Shown here: one piece after another, positions 1-8,134 of the stretch
Numbering within the stretch: the first letter of the stretch is position 1
How the letters are laid out: every line of letters begins with the position of its first letter
DNA from: Mucilaginibacter pankratovii
GTDB lineage: Bacteria > Bacteroidota > Bacteroidia > Sphingobacteriales > Sphingobacteriaceae
Direction of reading: 5' to 3'
Assembly: GCF_014773265.1 (NCBI RefSeq)
Contig: NZ_JACWMY010000003.1
Coordinates: 496,001 to 560,000 of the forward strand
DNA: 64,000 nt
Notes under the pieces: model-generated
The model's database searches: none
Told to the model about the DNA's origin: nothing
Seen by the model: the letters and a program-made list of their open reading frames with translations, nothing else
Made by a program: the position numbers and the translations under genes

Positions 1-164
1 TTCTATTTGTGCTGTTTGATGTGGAAGTGATTTTTATGTACCCCTGGGCGGTTAACTTCCGTGAGTTGGGTAAAGATGGGCTGATAGAGATGTTCATCTT
101 CATGGCCACGTTATTGGCGGGCTTTATCTACATCATAAAAAAAGGTGCGTTGAACTGGGATTAG
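1..164 (+). CDS. nuoA: NADH-quinone oxidoreductase subunit A (C-terminal part)
   Basis: This is the 3' end of a gene that begins before the window; the reading frame runs from base 3 to the TAG at 162-164. The visible residues include LFDVEVIFMYPWAV, the acidic helix-loop typical of NuoA, followed by a last hydrophobic segment (MFIFMATLLAGFIYII) and the ending KKGALNWD, also usual for NuoA. NuoA is a small three-helix membrane subunit of complex I at the junction between the quinone-binding arm and the membrane arm. It heads the nuo operon and is followed by nuoB after a 117-base gap. Identification rests on these motifs and on position. Confidence 0.93.
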   Translation, partial: LFVLFDVEVIFMYPWAVNFRELGKDGLIEMFIFMATLLAGFIYIIKKGALNWD

Positions 165-228
165 TTTAGACTGATTCTAAATATATTGCCTCTTCTTTCT
201 TAGTGTACTCGTTACAGCGTATTTTACT

Positions 229-236
229 TAAATTTG
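229..236 (+). promoter_or_regulatory. Candidate Bacteroidota -7 promoter box upstream of nuoB
   Basis: TAAATTTG matches the Bacteroidota sigma-ABfr -7 consensus TAnnTTTG and lies 45 bases before the nuoB start. No clear -33 TTG is seen at the expected distance, so this may be a weak internal promoter or chance in AT-rich DNA. Confidence 0.3.
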
Positions 237-240
237 CAAA

Positions 241-255
241 ATCAGCTTAGCTGAT
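241..255. promoter_or_regulatory. 15-base perfect palindrome in the nuoA-nuoB gap
   Basis: ATCAGCT-T-AGCTGAT is a perfect inverted repeat of 7 bases with a one-base centre. It sits just after the candidate -7 box and 26 bases before the nuoB start. It could be a protein-binding site or a small 5' hairpin. The T-rich stretch after it is too far from a long stem for a convincing terminator. Confidence 0.4.
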
Positions 256-281
256 GGGTTTATTTTATTTGATAAAAATTC

Positions 282-824
282 ATGAGTGATATTCAAATAG
301 TTGAGGCTCCAGCCGGTGTAGAGGGATCTGGCTTTTTTGCCACCTCGCTTGATAAAGCAATAGGCATGGCGCGTGCAAATTCGTTATGGCCTTTGCCATT
401 TGCCACATCATGCTGCGGTATCGAGTTTATGGCTACCATGGCATCTACATACGATCTGAGCAGGTTTGGTGCCGAGCGTTTAAGCTTTTCGCCGCGCCAA
501 GCCGATCTGTTGATGGTGATGGGCACTATATCTAAAAAAATGGGCCCGGTATTGCGCCAGGTGTACCTGCAAATGGCCGAACCCCGTTGGGTAATGGCTG
601 TTGGCGCATGTGCATCAAGCGGTGGTATATTTGATACTTACTCTGTTTTACAGGGTATTGATGAAGTTATCCCCGTGGACGTTTACGTACCCGGATGCCC
701 GCCACGCCCCGAAGCTATCATCGATGGTTTTATGGCTATCCAAAAATTGGTTAGGACAGAAACCCTGCGCCGCCGCGAAGAACCGAAATACCAGGAATTG
801 TTAGCTAAATACGGAATACAATAA
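282..824 (+). CDS. nuoB: NADH-quinone oxidoreductase subunit B
   Basis: NuoB (180 residues) carries the terminal [4Fe-4S] cluster N2, which passes electrons to quinone at the base of the peripheral arm of complex I. The four expected ligands are visible: the adjacent pair C44-C45 (in FATSCCGIEF), C110 (GACASSGG) and C139 (VPGCPPRPE). Length is normal for the family. Its stop overlaps the nuoC start by one base (TAATG), so translation of the two is probably coupled. The start is the only ATG that keeps the usual short N-terminal extension before the conserved core. Confidence 0.98.
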   Translation: MSDIQIVEAPAGVEGSGFFATSLDKAIGMARANSLWPLPFATSCCGIEFMATMASTYDLSRFGAERLSFSPRQADLLMVMGTISKKMGPVLRQVYLQMAEPRWVMAVGACASSGGIFDTYSVLQGIDEVIPVDVYVPGCPPRPEAIIDGFMAIQKLVRTETLRRREEPKYQELLAKYGIQ

Positions 825-1327
825 TGGGTAAGATAGCTAACGAAGTGCTGATACAAAAACTGGGGGATAAATTTCCGGGCCAGGTGACAGAATTGAACCA
901 GGATTACGGTTTGCTTTCGGTAGAAACCGGCAGGGAGCAAATAAGCGATGTGCTCGCTTATTTAAAGAACGATCCTGAACTGAAGTTTATATTTCTTACC
1001 GATATTACCGCTATACATTACCCCGAACTGGAGAAGCAAATAGGCGTAATTTACCATCTGCACAGCTTAACAACAAATACACGTATCCGCGTAAAGGTTT
1101 TCCTCACAGCTGATGATGTGCATATCCCTACCGCTACCACGCTTTGGGATGGCGCCAACTGGATGGAAAGAGAAACATATGATTTTTATGGGGTTGTATT
1201 TGAAGGCCACCCCGACTTAAGGAGGATACTGAATGTTGATGACATGACTGTATTCCCGATGAGGAAGGAATTTCCGCTGGAAGACCCTAACCGTATTGAT
1301 AAAAAAGATTACTTTTTCGGAAGATAA
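824..1327 (+). CDS. nuoC: NADH-quinone oxidoreductase subunit C
   Basis: NuoC (167 residues) is the 30-kDa-type hydrophilic subunit of complex I that packs against NuoD. The family signature is seen near the C-terminus: ERETYDFYGVVFEGHPDLRR followed by the FPLEDP segment. It is a separate protein here, whereas in E. coli NuoC and NuoD are fused. It overlaps nuoB by one base at its start and nuoD by one base at its end, in keeping with a tightly coupled operon. Confidence 0.98.
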   Translation: MGKIANEVLIQKLGDKFPGQVTELNQDYGLLSVETGREQISDVLAYLKNDPELKFIFLTDITAIHYPELEKQIGVIYHLHSLTTNTRIRVKVFLTADDVHIPTATTLWDGANWMERETYDFYGVVFEGHPDLRRILNVDDMTVFPMRKEFPLEDPNRIDKKDYFFGR

Positions 1328-2538
1328 TGCATAACCATCCCGTATATACCGATAACGATCCGCAAACGGAGTATTCCACGCTAAACCTTGGGCCAACACA
1401 CCCTGCCACTCACGGCGTTTTCCAAAACGTACTGCAGATGGATGGCGAGCGTATTGTTAGCGGCGTATCAACCATAGGTTACATCCACCGCGCATTCGAA
1501 AAAATTGCCGAACACAGGCCGTTTTACCAGATAACACCCCTTACCGACAGGTTGAACTACTGCTCGTCGCCCATAAACAACATGGGATGGCACATGACAG
1601 CCGAAAAGCTGTTGGGCATTACCACGCCAAAACGTGTGGACTATATGCGCGTTATTATCATGGAACTGGCCCGCATTACCGATCATATTGTATGTAACTC
1701 CATCTTAGGTGTAGATACCGGTGCGTTAACCGGCTTTACCTATATGATGCAATACCGCGAGTCGGTGTATGAGATTTACGAAGAGATTTGCGGTTCGCGC
1801 TTAACCACCAACATTGGCCGTATAGGCGGGTTCGAACGTAATTTTAATAAGATCGCTTTCGATAAGATCCGCAACTTCCTAAAGATATACCGTGTAGGAT
1901 TAAAAGAGTTTGAAAGCCTTTTTAACCGTAACCGCATATTTGTAGATCGTACCCGTGGCGTTGCCGAGGTTACTGCCGAAACCGCTTTAAGCTACAGCTG
2001 GACAGGCCCGATATTGCGCGCTACTGGCGTTGATTACGACGTTAGGGCCATGGAGCCATACTCATCATACGAGGACTTTGATTTTGAGGTCCCGGTCGGC
2101 GACAATGGCGATGTTTACGCACGCTTTTTAGTACGCAACGAAGAAATGTGGCAGAGCATGCGCATTATAGAGCAGGCGCTTGCCAAATTAGAAAAAGAAC
2201 CATCAGATATATTCCACGCGGATGTGCCGGCGTTTTACCTGCCTCCGAAGGAAGAAGTTTATAATAACATGGAAGCTTTGATCTATCACTTTAAAATTGT
2301 GATGGGCGAAGTAGAAACCCCAACTGCCGAAGTTTACCACGCGGTTGAAGGTGCAAACGGCGAGCTTGGTTTTTATTTGGTTAACGACGGTGGCCGCTCG
2401 CCATATCGTTTGCATTTCCGCAGGCCAAGCTTTATCAATTACCAGATGTACGCGCCAATGAGCCAGGGCATGTTGCTATCTGATGCGATTATTAACATGA
2501 GTAGTTTAAACGTAATAGCAGGAGAGTTAGATGCTTAG
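1327..2538 (+). CDS. nuoD: NADH-quinone oxidoreductase subunit D
   Basis: NuoD (403 residues) is the 49-kDa-type subunit that forms most of the quinone-binding cavity next to cluster N2. The conserved GPTHPATHGV segment near residues 22-31 contains H29, the position of the quinone headgroup-binding histidine in family structures. Y78, in DRLNYCSS, matches the partner tyrosine. The protein is related to the large subunit of [NiFe] hydrogenases but lacks the nickel-binding cysteines, as expected. It overlaps nuoE by 8 bases. Confidence 0.98.
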   Translation: MHNHPVYTDNDPQTEYSTLNLGPTHPATHGVFQNVLQMDGERIVSGVSTIGYIHRAFEKIAEHRPFYQITPLTDRLNYCSSPINNMGWHMTAEKLLGITTPKRVDYMRVIIMELARITDHIVCNSILGVDTGALTGFTYMMQYRESVYEIYEEICGSRLTTNIGRIGGFERNFNKIAFDKIRNFLKIYRVGLKEFESLFNRNRIFVDRTRGVAEVTAETALSYSWTGPILRATGVDYDVRAMEPYSSYEDFDFEVPVGDNGDVYARFLVRNEEMWQSMRIIEQALAKLEKEPSDIFHADVPAFYLPPKEEVYNNMEALIYHFKIVMGEVETPTAEVYHAVEGANGELGFYLVNDGGRSPYRLHFRRPSFINYQMYAPMSQGMLLSDAIINMSSLNVIAGELDA

Positions 2539-3055
2539 CGTACAGGATACCAATACCCCGGTAACATTCTCGCCGGAACTGATCAGCAAGTTTGCTGATG
2601 TGGTTAGCCGTTACCCGGTGGGTAAACAAAAATCGGCCTTATTGCCTATACTGCATTTAGTGCAGGCAGAATATGGCTGGGTAAGCGCGCCCGCAATGGA
2701 TAGCGTCGCCGAATACCTCTCTATCCAATCGATAGAGGTTTATGAGGTGGCATCGTTTTACACCATGTACTTTTTAAAGCCGCAAGGCAAGTATATGCTG
2801 GAAGTTTGCCGCACCGGCCCTTGCGAAATTGTAGGCGCCACGCCGATAATGGAGCATATTGAGAAAACACTTGGCGTAAAAGAAGGCGACGTTACCGAGG
2901 ATGGCTTATTTAGCTGGAGAGGCGTTGAATGCCTGGCAGCCTGCGGCTTTGGCCCGGTTTTGCAGATAGGCCCTGAGTATACTTTTTACGAGAACTTAAC
3001 TACCGGTTCCGTTGATAAACTGATTGGTGATTTAAAAGCGAAAGCAAATAATTAA
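2531..3055 (+). CDS. nuoE: NADH-quinone oxidoreductase subunit E
   Basis: NuoE (174 residues) is the thioredoxin-fold 24-kDa-type subunit with the [2Fe-2S] cluster N1a, part of the NADH-oxidising tip of complex I. The ligand pattern C93-x4-C98 and C134-x3-C138 (VCRTGPCE and ECLAACG) is complete. It starts inside the last codons of nuoD, and its stop overlaps the next small gene (TAATGA). Confidence 0.97.
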   Translation: MLSVQDTNTPVTFSPELISKFADVVSRYPVGKQKSALLPILHLVQAEYGWVSAPAMDSVAEYLSIQSIEVYEVASFYTMYFLKPQGKYMLEVCRTGPCEIVGATPIMEHIEKTLGVKEGDVTEDGLFSWRGVECLAACGFGPVLQIGPEYTFYENLTTGSVDKLIGDLKAKANN

Positions 3056-3237
3056 TGAGCGAAAGAAGCCGGTTGGTTGGCTGGGACGCAGCGCTAATAG
3101 CAGGCATAGTAATGTTTCTGTTTTTGCAAGTGCCGGGTAACTACAACCTCATCATTGGGTTGATAACCGTAATGATACTTTCTAATTGTGTAAGAAATCA
3201 TATAACCGCTTATAAACTAAACGGTAAAATATATTAA
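3055..3237 (+). CDS. Small membrane protein between nuoE and nuoF
   Basis: This 60-residue protein has one long or two short hydrophobic segments: about residues 12-26 (AALIAGIVMFLFLQV) and 32-46 (LIIGLITVMILSNCV), joined by PGNYN, with a basic tail. Its ATG overlaps the nuoE stop and it ends 5 bases before nuoF, so it is translated as part of the complex I operon. I do not recognise a named family. Its place in the operon and its membrane character suggest an accessory or assembly factor of complex I, but that is inference. NuoE and NuoF are soluble, which makes a membrane protein at this place unexpected. Confidence 0.8.
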   Translation: MSERSRLVGWDAALIAGIVMFLFLQVPGNYNLIIGLITVMILSNCVRNHITAYKLNGKIY

Positions 3238-3242
3238 TAGTA

Positions 3243-4598
3243 ATGGCTCGTAAACTTTTACTTGAACATATTAACGTACCCGGCATCAATACTTTTGATG
3301 TATACCGCTCAAAAGGGGGGTACGCAGCCGTGGAAAAAGCCCTGAAAACCCTTACACCCGAAGAGGTGGTAGAAGAGGTAAAAAAATCGGGCTTACGCGG
3401 CCGTGGCGGTGCAGGTTTCCCTACCGGGATGAAGTGGAGCTTTTTGGCCAAGCCGGAAGGTGTAGAACGCTACCTGGTTTGCAATGCCGATGAATCTGAA
3501 CCCGGTACTTTTAAAGACCGCTTTTTGATGACCTATATCCCTCACTTATTAATTGAGGGGATGATCGTAGCCAGCTTTGCGCTGGGTGCAAAAACATCAT
3601 ATATATACGTGCGCGGCGAAATGATGCCGCAGATCCGCATCCTGGAGAAAGCAATTGCCGAAGCAAAAGCAAAAGGTTTTTTAGGTAAAAATATTTTAGG
3701 TACCGATTACAGCCTGGAGCTTTACGTACAACCCGGCGGTGGTGCTTACATCTGCGGCGAAGAAACCGCGTTGTTAGAATCGCTGGAAGGTAAACGCGGT
3801 AACCCAAGGATAAAGCCACCATTCCCGGCTATTGCCGGTTTGTATGGCTGCCCTACCGTAGTAAACAATGTGGAGTCTATAGCTGCTGTTGTGCCTATCA
3901 TCAATGATGGTGGCGAAGAGTATGCTAAAATAGGCATTGGCCGCAGTACCGGTACTAAACTGATCTCGGCAGGAGGTAACCTTAAAAACCCGGGCGTTTA
4001 CGAAATTGACCTTGGCTTACCGGCCGAAGAATTCTTATACAGCGATGAATATTGTGGCGGTATCGCCAACGGTAAACGCTTAAAGGCGGTTGTTGCCGGT
4101 GGTTCATCGGTTCCAATCCTTCCTGCTAATTTATTTTTGAAGACGGTTAATAACGAGGCCCGTTTAATGAGCTACGAATCGTTAGCTGACGGCGGCTTTG
4201 TAAGCGGTACCATGATGGGTTCGGGCGGTTTCATCGCTTATGATGAAGACCAGTGCATTGTGCGCAATACCTGGAATTTCGCAAGGTTCTATCATCACGA
4301 AAGCTGCGGCCAATGTTCGCCATGCCGCGAAGGTACCGGCTGGATGGAGAAAGTTTTACACCGCCTGGAATACGGACACGGTAAAATGAGCGATATGGAC
4401 CTGCTGGTTGATGTATCAAAGAAAATTGAAGGAAATACCATTTGTCCGTTAGGTGATGCAGCGGCCTGGCCGGTTGCCAGTGCAATACGCCACTTTAGGG
4501 ATGAATTTGAATGGCACGTAACAAACGCCTACGAAGCAACAACACGCAATTATGGAATAGCGCATTATGCTGATCCGTTGAATGCGGTAGTTGCATAG
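3243..4598 (+). CDS. nuoF: NADH-quinone oxidoreductase subunit F (NADH/FMN-binding)
   Basis: NuoF (451 residues) binds NADH and FMN and carries [4Fe-4S] cluster N3; it is the electron entry point of complex I. The glycine-rich nucleotide-binding motif GRGGAGFPTG is at residues 53-62, the FMN-binding GGGAYICGEETAL follows at about 165-177, and the cluster ligands C355-x2-C358-x2-C361 and C401 (TICPLGDA) are present. Length is normal. Its presence shows that this operon encodes a complete NADH-oxidising enzyme, not the NuoEFG-less form found in some bacteria. Confidence 0.98.
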   Translation: MARKLLLEHINVPGINTFDVYRSKGGYAAVEKALKTLTPEEVVEEVKKSGLRGRGGAGFPTGMKWSFLAKPEGVERYLVCNADESEPGTFKDRFLMTYIPHLLIEGMIVASFALGAKTSYIYVRGEMMPQIRILEKAIAEAKAKGFLGKNILGTDYSLELYVQPGGGAYICGEETALLESLEGKRGNPRIKPPFPAIAGLYGCPTVVNNVESIAAVVPIINDGGEEYAKIGIGRSTGTKLISAGGNLKNPGVYEIDLGLPAEEFLYSDEYCGGIANGKRLKAVVAGGSSVPILPANLFLKTVNNEARLMSYESLADGGFVSGTMMGSGGFIAYDEDQCIVRNTWNFARFYHHESCGQCSPCREGTGWMEKVLHRLEYGHGKMSDMDLLVDVSKKIEGNTICPLGDAAAWPVASAIRHFRDEFEWHVTNAYEATTRNYGIAHYADPLNAVVA

Positions 4599-4626
4599 AT
4601 AAAATACTAACGACTAACAAAAGTCA

Positions 4627-5625
4627 ATGAAAGTTACAATTGATAGTATAACCATTGAAGTAGAACCAGGAACTACCATCCTGAATGCCGCAAGGATGAT
4701 AGGTGGTGATATAGTTCCGCCTGCTATGTGCTATTACTCCAAGCTGGAAGGCAGTGGCGGTAAATGCCGTACCTGCCTGGTACAGGTAAGCAAGGGCTCT
4801 GAAAAAGACCCGCGCCCGATGCCAAAGCTGGTAGCAAGCTGCCGTACCACCGTTATGGATGGTATGGAGGTGAAAAATATCTCTTCTCCGGAAGTTATTG
4901 AAGCGCGTAAAGGCGTAGTGGAAATGCTTTTGATAAACCACCCGCTGGATTGCCCGGTTTGCGACCAGGCCGGCGAATGCCACCTGCAGGACCTGGGTTA
5001 CGAGCATGGCGCTGCCAAAACCCGCTACGAATTCGACCGCCGTACATTTGAAAGAATAGATATAGGCGATAAGATCCAACTGCACATGACGCGTTGTATC
5101 CTTTGCTACCGTTGTGTATTTGTTGCCGACCAGATAACCGATCACCGTATCCATGGTATCCTTAACCGTGGCGATCATTCAGAAATTTCTACTTACATCA
5201 CCAAAGCGGTTGATAACGACTTTAGCGGTAACGTTATTGACGTTTGCCCGGTAGGCGCATTAACCGATAAAACCTTCCGTTTTAAAAACCGCGTATGGTT
5301 CACCAAGCCGGTAGAAGCGCATCGCGAATGCGAAAACCCAAAATGCTGCGGTAAGGTAACCCTTTGGTACAAAGGCGAAGATGTTTTACGCGTTACCGCA
5401 CGTAAAGACGAGTACGGCGAAGCAGAGGAATTTATCTGTAATACCTGCCGCTTTGATAAAAAGAAAACCGCCGACTGGGTAATTGAAGGTCCCCGTAAGG
5501 TGTCGAATAAATCGGTTATCAGCTCTAACCACTACGATACGCTTAAACCACTGCCGGTTGTAAAAACCAACCCAGTACTGCAGCAAGCCAATAAAGAACA
5601 ATTTGAAAGGGAGACACGCCTGTAA
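4627..5625 (+). CDS. nuoG: NADH-quinone oxidoreductase subunit G, short form
   Basis: This 332-residue protein matches only the N-terminal third of the roughly 900-residue NuoG of E. coli. The [2Fe-2S] cluster N1b ligands (C35, C47, C50, C72), the N5 ligands (H105, C109, C112, C118) and the N4 ligands (C157, C160, C163, C207) are all seen. The large molybdopterin-oxidoreductase-like domain is absent. After N4 a cysteine-rich region remains (C235, C240, C241, C271, C274) where other NuoG proteins have the N7 motif, but the spacing differs. The frame is intact and the stop overlaps nuoH by one base, so this is a natural short form, as I recall for Bacteroidota, and not a broken gene. Confidence 0.94.
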   Translation: MKVTIDSITIEVEPGTTILNAARMIGGDIVPPAMCYYSKLEGSGGKCRTCLVQVSKGSEKDPRPMPKLVASCRTTVMDGMEVKNISSPEVIEARKGVVEMLLINHPLDCPVCDQAGECHLQDLGYEHGAAKTRYEFDRRTFERIDIGDKIQLHMTRCILCYRCVFVADQITDHRIHGILNRGDHSEISTYITKAVDNDFSGNVIDVCPVGALTDKTFRFKNRVWFTKPVEAHRECENPKCCGKVTLWYKGEDVLRVTARKDEYGEAEEFICNTCRFDKKKTADWVIEGPRKVSNKSVISSNHYDTLKPLPVVKTNPVLQQANKEQFERETRL

Positions 5626-6656
5626 TGGAATTAGCAGAAATAGGTATAAAATTCGCTCTTGTAGCTATCATCTTCGGCATTAGCCTGGTAGTGGCTATGT
5701 ATTCTACTTATGCCGAGCGTAAAATAGCGGCATTTTTTCAGGACAGGGTTGGCCCTAACCGCGCAGGCCCTTTTGGTATACTGCAACCTCTGGCCGATGG
5801 TGCCAAGATGTTTTTGAAAGAAGAGATCATCCCAACCAATGCCACACCCTTTTTATTTATAGTTGGCCCATCATTGGCTATTTTGACAGCTTGTATAGCC
5901 TCTGCGGTTATTCCATGGGGACAAAATGTAGTTATTGCAGGCAGAACCATACCGCTGCAGGTTACCGATATTAACGTAGGTATCCTTTACATCTTCGGCG
6001 TAGTATCCTTAGGTGTGTATGGTGTAATGATAGGTGGCTGGGCATCAAACAATAAATATTCGCTGTTGGGCGCTATCCGCGCGGCATCGCAGAACATCAG
6101 CTACGAAATTTCGATGGGGCTTTCTATCATCGCCTTATTGCTGGTGACAGGCACACTAAGCCTTGGCGAAATTGCACAGCAACAACATGGCTGGCACTGG
6201 AATGTGATCTACCAGCCGGTAGGTTTTCTATTGTTCCTGATCTGTTCCTTTGCCGAAACAAACCGTACACCATTCGATTTGCCTGAGTGCGAAACCGAAC
6301 TGGTTGGCGGTTACCATACTGAATACTCTTCGATGAAATTGGGTTTTTACCTGTTTGCGGAGTACATCAACATGTTCATCTCATCGGCAGTAATGGTAAC
6401 CTTATACTGGGGCAGTTACAACTATCCTGGTATGGATTATATGAACGAGTTATTGGGAGCAACCTGGGGGCCTTTATTTGGTTTCGCAGTGATGTTCACT
6501 AAGGTGTTGCTGTTCATCTTCTTCTTTATGTGGGTACGCTGGACTATCCCGCGTTTCCGTTACGATCAGTTGATGGATCTGGGCTGGAAGGTGCTGATAC
6601 CTTTGGCTATCGCCAATATTGTGGTTACGGGTATTTGGATAACTTTTTTTAGTTAG
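5625..6656 (+). CDS. nuoH: NADH-quinone oxidoreductase subunit H
   Basis: NuoH (343 residues) is the multi-helix membrane subunit that joins the peripheral arm to the proton-pumping arm and lines the quinone tunnel. Family motifs are visible: ERKIAAFFQDRVGPNRAGP near residues 26-44, the loop ETNRTPFDLPECETELVGGY, and EYSSMKLGFYLFAEYINMF. It overlaps nuoG by one base and precedes nuoI by 15 bases. Confidence 0.98.
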   Translation: MELAEIGIKFALVAIIFGISLVVAMYSTYAERKIAAFFQDRVGPNRAGPFGILQPLADGAKMFLKEEIIPTNATPFLFIVGPSLAILTACIASAVIPWGQNVVIAGRTIPLQVTDINVGILYIFGVVSLGVYGVMIGGWASNNKYSLLGAIRAASQNISYEISMGLSIIALLLVTGTLSLGEIAQQQHGWHWNVIYQPVGFLLFLICSFAETNRTPFDLPECETELVGGYHTEYSSMKLGFYLFAEYINMFISSAVMVTLYWGSYNYPGMDYMNELLGATWGPLFGFAVMFTKVLLFIFFFMWVRWTIPRFRYDQLMDLGWKVLIPLAIANIVVTGIWITFFS

Positions 6657-6671
6657 AGAGGTAGAGTTAAA

Positions 6672-7169
6672 ATGGAATCATTAAGCAATAAAAAGAAAGT
6701 TTTAGAAGTAAAGCCGCTCAATTTTTGGGAACGGGCTTACCTGCCTGCTATTGCAAAAGGGTTGAGCATTACCATGGGCCACTTCTTTAAAAAACCGGTT
6801 ACCATACAGTACCCCGAGCAAAAGCGCGAGTTTTCTGAAAATTACCGTGGCCTGCACTCGCTTAAACGCGATGAAAATGGCAAGGAACGCTGTACCGCCT
6901 GCGGGCTTTGCGCTTTATCGTGCCCTGCGGAGGCTATTACCATGACAGCTGCTGAGCGCCAGAAAGGCGAAGAGCATTTGTACCGCGAAGAAAAATATGC
7001 TGCCGTTTACGAGATAAATATGCTGCGTTGCATTTTCTGCGGCCTTTGCGAAGAAGCTTGCCCTAAAGAAGCTATATACCTGGATGGCGATATCGTACAA
7101 TCAGATTACCTGCGTAAGGATTTTATTTACGGTAAAGATAAATTAGTAGAAGCACCTTTAAATCAATAA
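6672..7169 (+). CDS. nuoI: NADH-quinone oxidoreductase subunit I
   Basis: NuoI (165 residues) is a ferredoxin-like subunit with two [4Fe-4S] clusters (N6a and N6b) that carry electrons from NuoG to NuoB. Both motifs are intact: C74-x2-C77-x2-C80-x3-C84P and C120-x2-C123-x2-C126-x3-C130P. The N-terminal 45 residues include the amphipathic segment that lies on the membrane. After this gene the operon has its first sizeable gap (61 bases). Confidence 0.98.
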   Translation: MESLSNKKKVLEVKPLNFWERAYLPAIAKGLSITMGHFFKKPVTIQYPEQKREFSENYRGLHSLKRDENGKERCTACGLCALSCPAEAITMTAAERQKGEEHLYREEKYAAVYEINMLRCIFCGLCEEACPKEAIYLDGDIVQSDYLRKDFIYGKDKLVEAPLNQ

Positions 7170-7180
7170 CAGAAGTTTTA

Positions 7181-7188
7181 TACCTTTG
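7181..7188 (+). promoter_or_regulatory. Candidate -7 box upstream of nuoJ
   Basis: TACCTTTG, followed by C, is an exact match to TAnnTTTG. It lies in the 61-base nuoI-nuoJ gap, 42 bases before the nuoJ start. A clear -33 TTG is not seen. If real, it would allow separate expression of the membrane-arm genes nuoJKLMN. Confidence 0.4.
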
Positions 7189-7230
7189 CCCCACTATTAC
7201 AAGGGCAAAAGTATTTTGTAAAATATAAAC

Positions 7231-7740
7231 ATGAGTACCTTTTACTTCATCGCGTTTTTATCTATATTTTTCTCTATACTGGTTATCTCTGCAAAGAACC
7301 CGGTGCATAGTATCCTGTACCTTATCCTTACGTTTTTTACTTTCACCATCCACTATATATTAATGAATGCCCAGTTTTTGGCTATTGTAAACTTTATTGT
7401 TTACATGGGCGCTATACTGGTATTGTTCCTATATACGCTGATGCTGATCAACCTGAACAAAGAGAGCGAGCCCGTTAAGCCATTTATGGTGAAGCTTGCC
7501 GCTGTATTTGGCGCGGGCATTTTAATGGTGGCACTGGTATCGTCATTAAAATCATTAGGAGCGTCGGCACCTGTAGTATTAACAAACCCTAACCTGGGCC
7601 TGGTGAAAAACCTGGGTAAAGTTTTATTTAACGAATTTTTACTGCCGTTTGAAGTGTCCTCGGTATTGCTGTTATCGGCAATGGTGGGCGCCGTTTTACT
7701 GGCAACAAAAGATTCTAAAGAACCAAAAGCAACCATCTGA
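7231..7740 (+). CDS. nuoJ: NADH-quinone oxidoreductase subunit J
   Basis: NuoJ (169 residues) is a five-helix membrane subunit of complex I next to NuoH. The conserved segment [20 protein letters not shown] in the third helix includes the pi-bulge region important for coupling in family structures. It opens the membrane-arm block nuoJKLMN and its stop overlaps the nuoK start (TGATG). Confidence 0.97.
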   Translation: MSTFYFIAFLSIFFSILVISAKNPVHSILYLILTFFTFTIHYILMNAQFLAIVNFIVYMGAILVLFLYTLMLINLNKESEPVKPFMVKLAAVFGAGILMVALVSSLKSLGASAPVVLTNPNLGLVKNLGKVLFNEFLLPFEVSSVLLLSAMVGAVLLATKDSKEPKATI

Positions 7741-8069
7741 TGAACAGTGTAGCCAATACCATTCAAGCGGTGCCGCTTAACCATTACATCCTATTAAGCG
7801 CTATCATATTCTCCATAGGAGTTATGGGTGTGCTTTTACGCCGTAATGCTATTGTGATATTTATGTCGGTTGAGCTGATGCTTAATTCGGTTAACCTGTT
7901 GCTTACCGCGTTCTCGGTTTACCGTGGCGATGCAGCCGGGCAGGTTTTTGTATTTTTTATTATGGCGCTTGCCGCTGCCGAAGTTGCAGTTGGACTGGCA
8001 ATTATAGTAATGATATACCGCAACACCAATTCGATAGATATTAACGTATTAAACAGGTTGAAATGGTAA
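7740..8069 (+). CDS. nuoK: NADH-quinone oxidoreductase subunit K
   Basis: NuoK (109 residues) is a three-helix, MrpC-like membrane subunit of the proton channel. The key acidic residues lie in [14 protein letters not shown] (first Glu) and [13 protein letters not shown] (second Glu), both needed for proton transfer in studied homologues. The ATG overlaps the nuoJ stop. Confidence 0.98.
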   Translation: MNSVANTIQAVPLNHYILLSAIIFSIGVMGVLLRRNAIVIFMSVELMLNSVNLLLTAFSVYRGDAAGQVFVFFIMALAAAEVAVGLAIIVMIYRNTNSIDINVLNRLKW

Positions 8070-8073
8070 ACCC

Positions 8074-8105
8074 ATTTCGGATTTCGAATTTTCGATTTCG
8101 GATTT
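8074..8105. repeat. Short direct repeat in the nuoK-nuoL gap
   Basis: The 11-mer ATTTCGGATTT occurs twice (8074-8084 and 8095-8105), separated by CGAATTTTCG. It fills half of the 65-base spacer between nuoK and nuoL. Simple, low-complexity spacers of this kind tend to be dispersed in related genomes. No function can be read from it. Confidence 0.5.
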
Positions 8106-8134
8106 AAATAATATAACACGCACAACGGACACAA

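Noticed and set aside
4624..5178. 184-codon open frame on the minus strand opposite nuoG
   Set aside because: It lies fully inside nuoG, shows no family motif, and its composition is what the reverse complement of nuoG gives.
4627..5625. NuoG at 332 residues might be a truncated or frameshifted gene
   Set aside because: The three expected cluster-binding regions are intact, the stop overlaps the nuoH start in normal operon style, and no remnant of the missing domain follows. A short NuoG is the usual form in this phylum as far as I recall.
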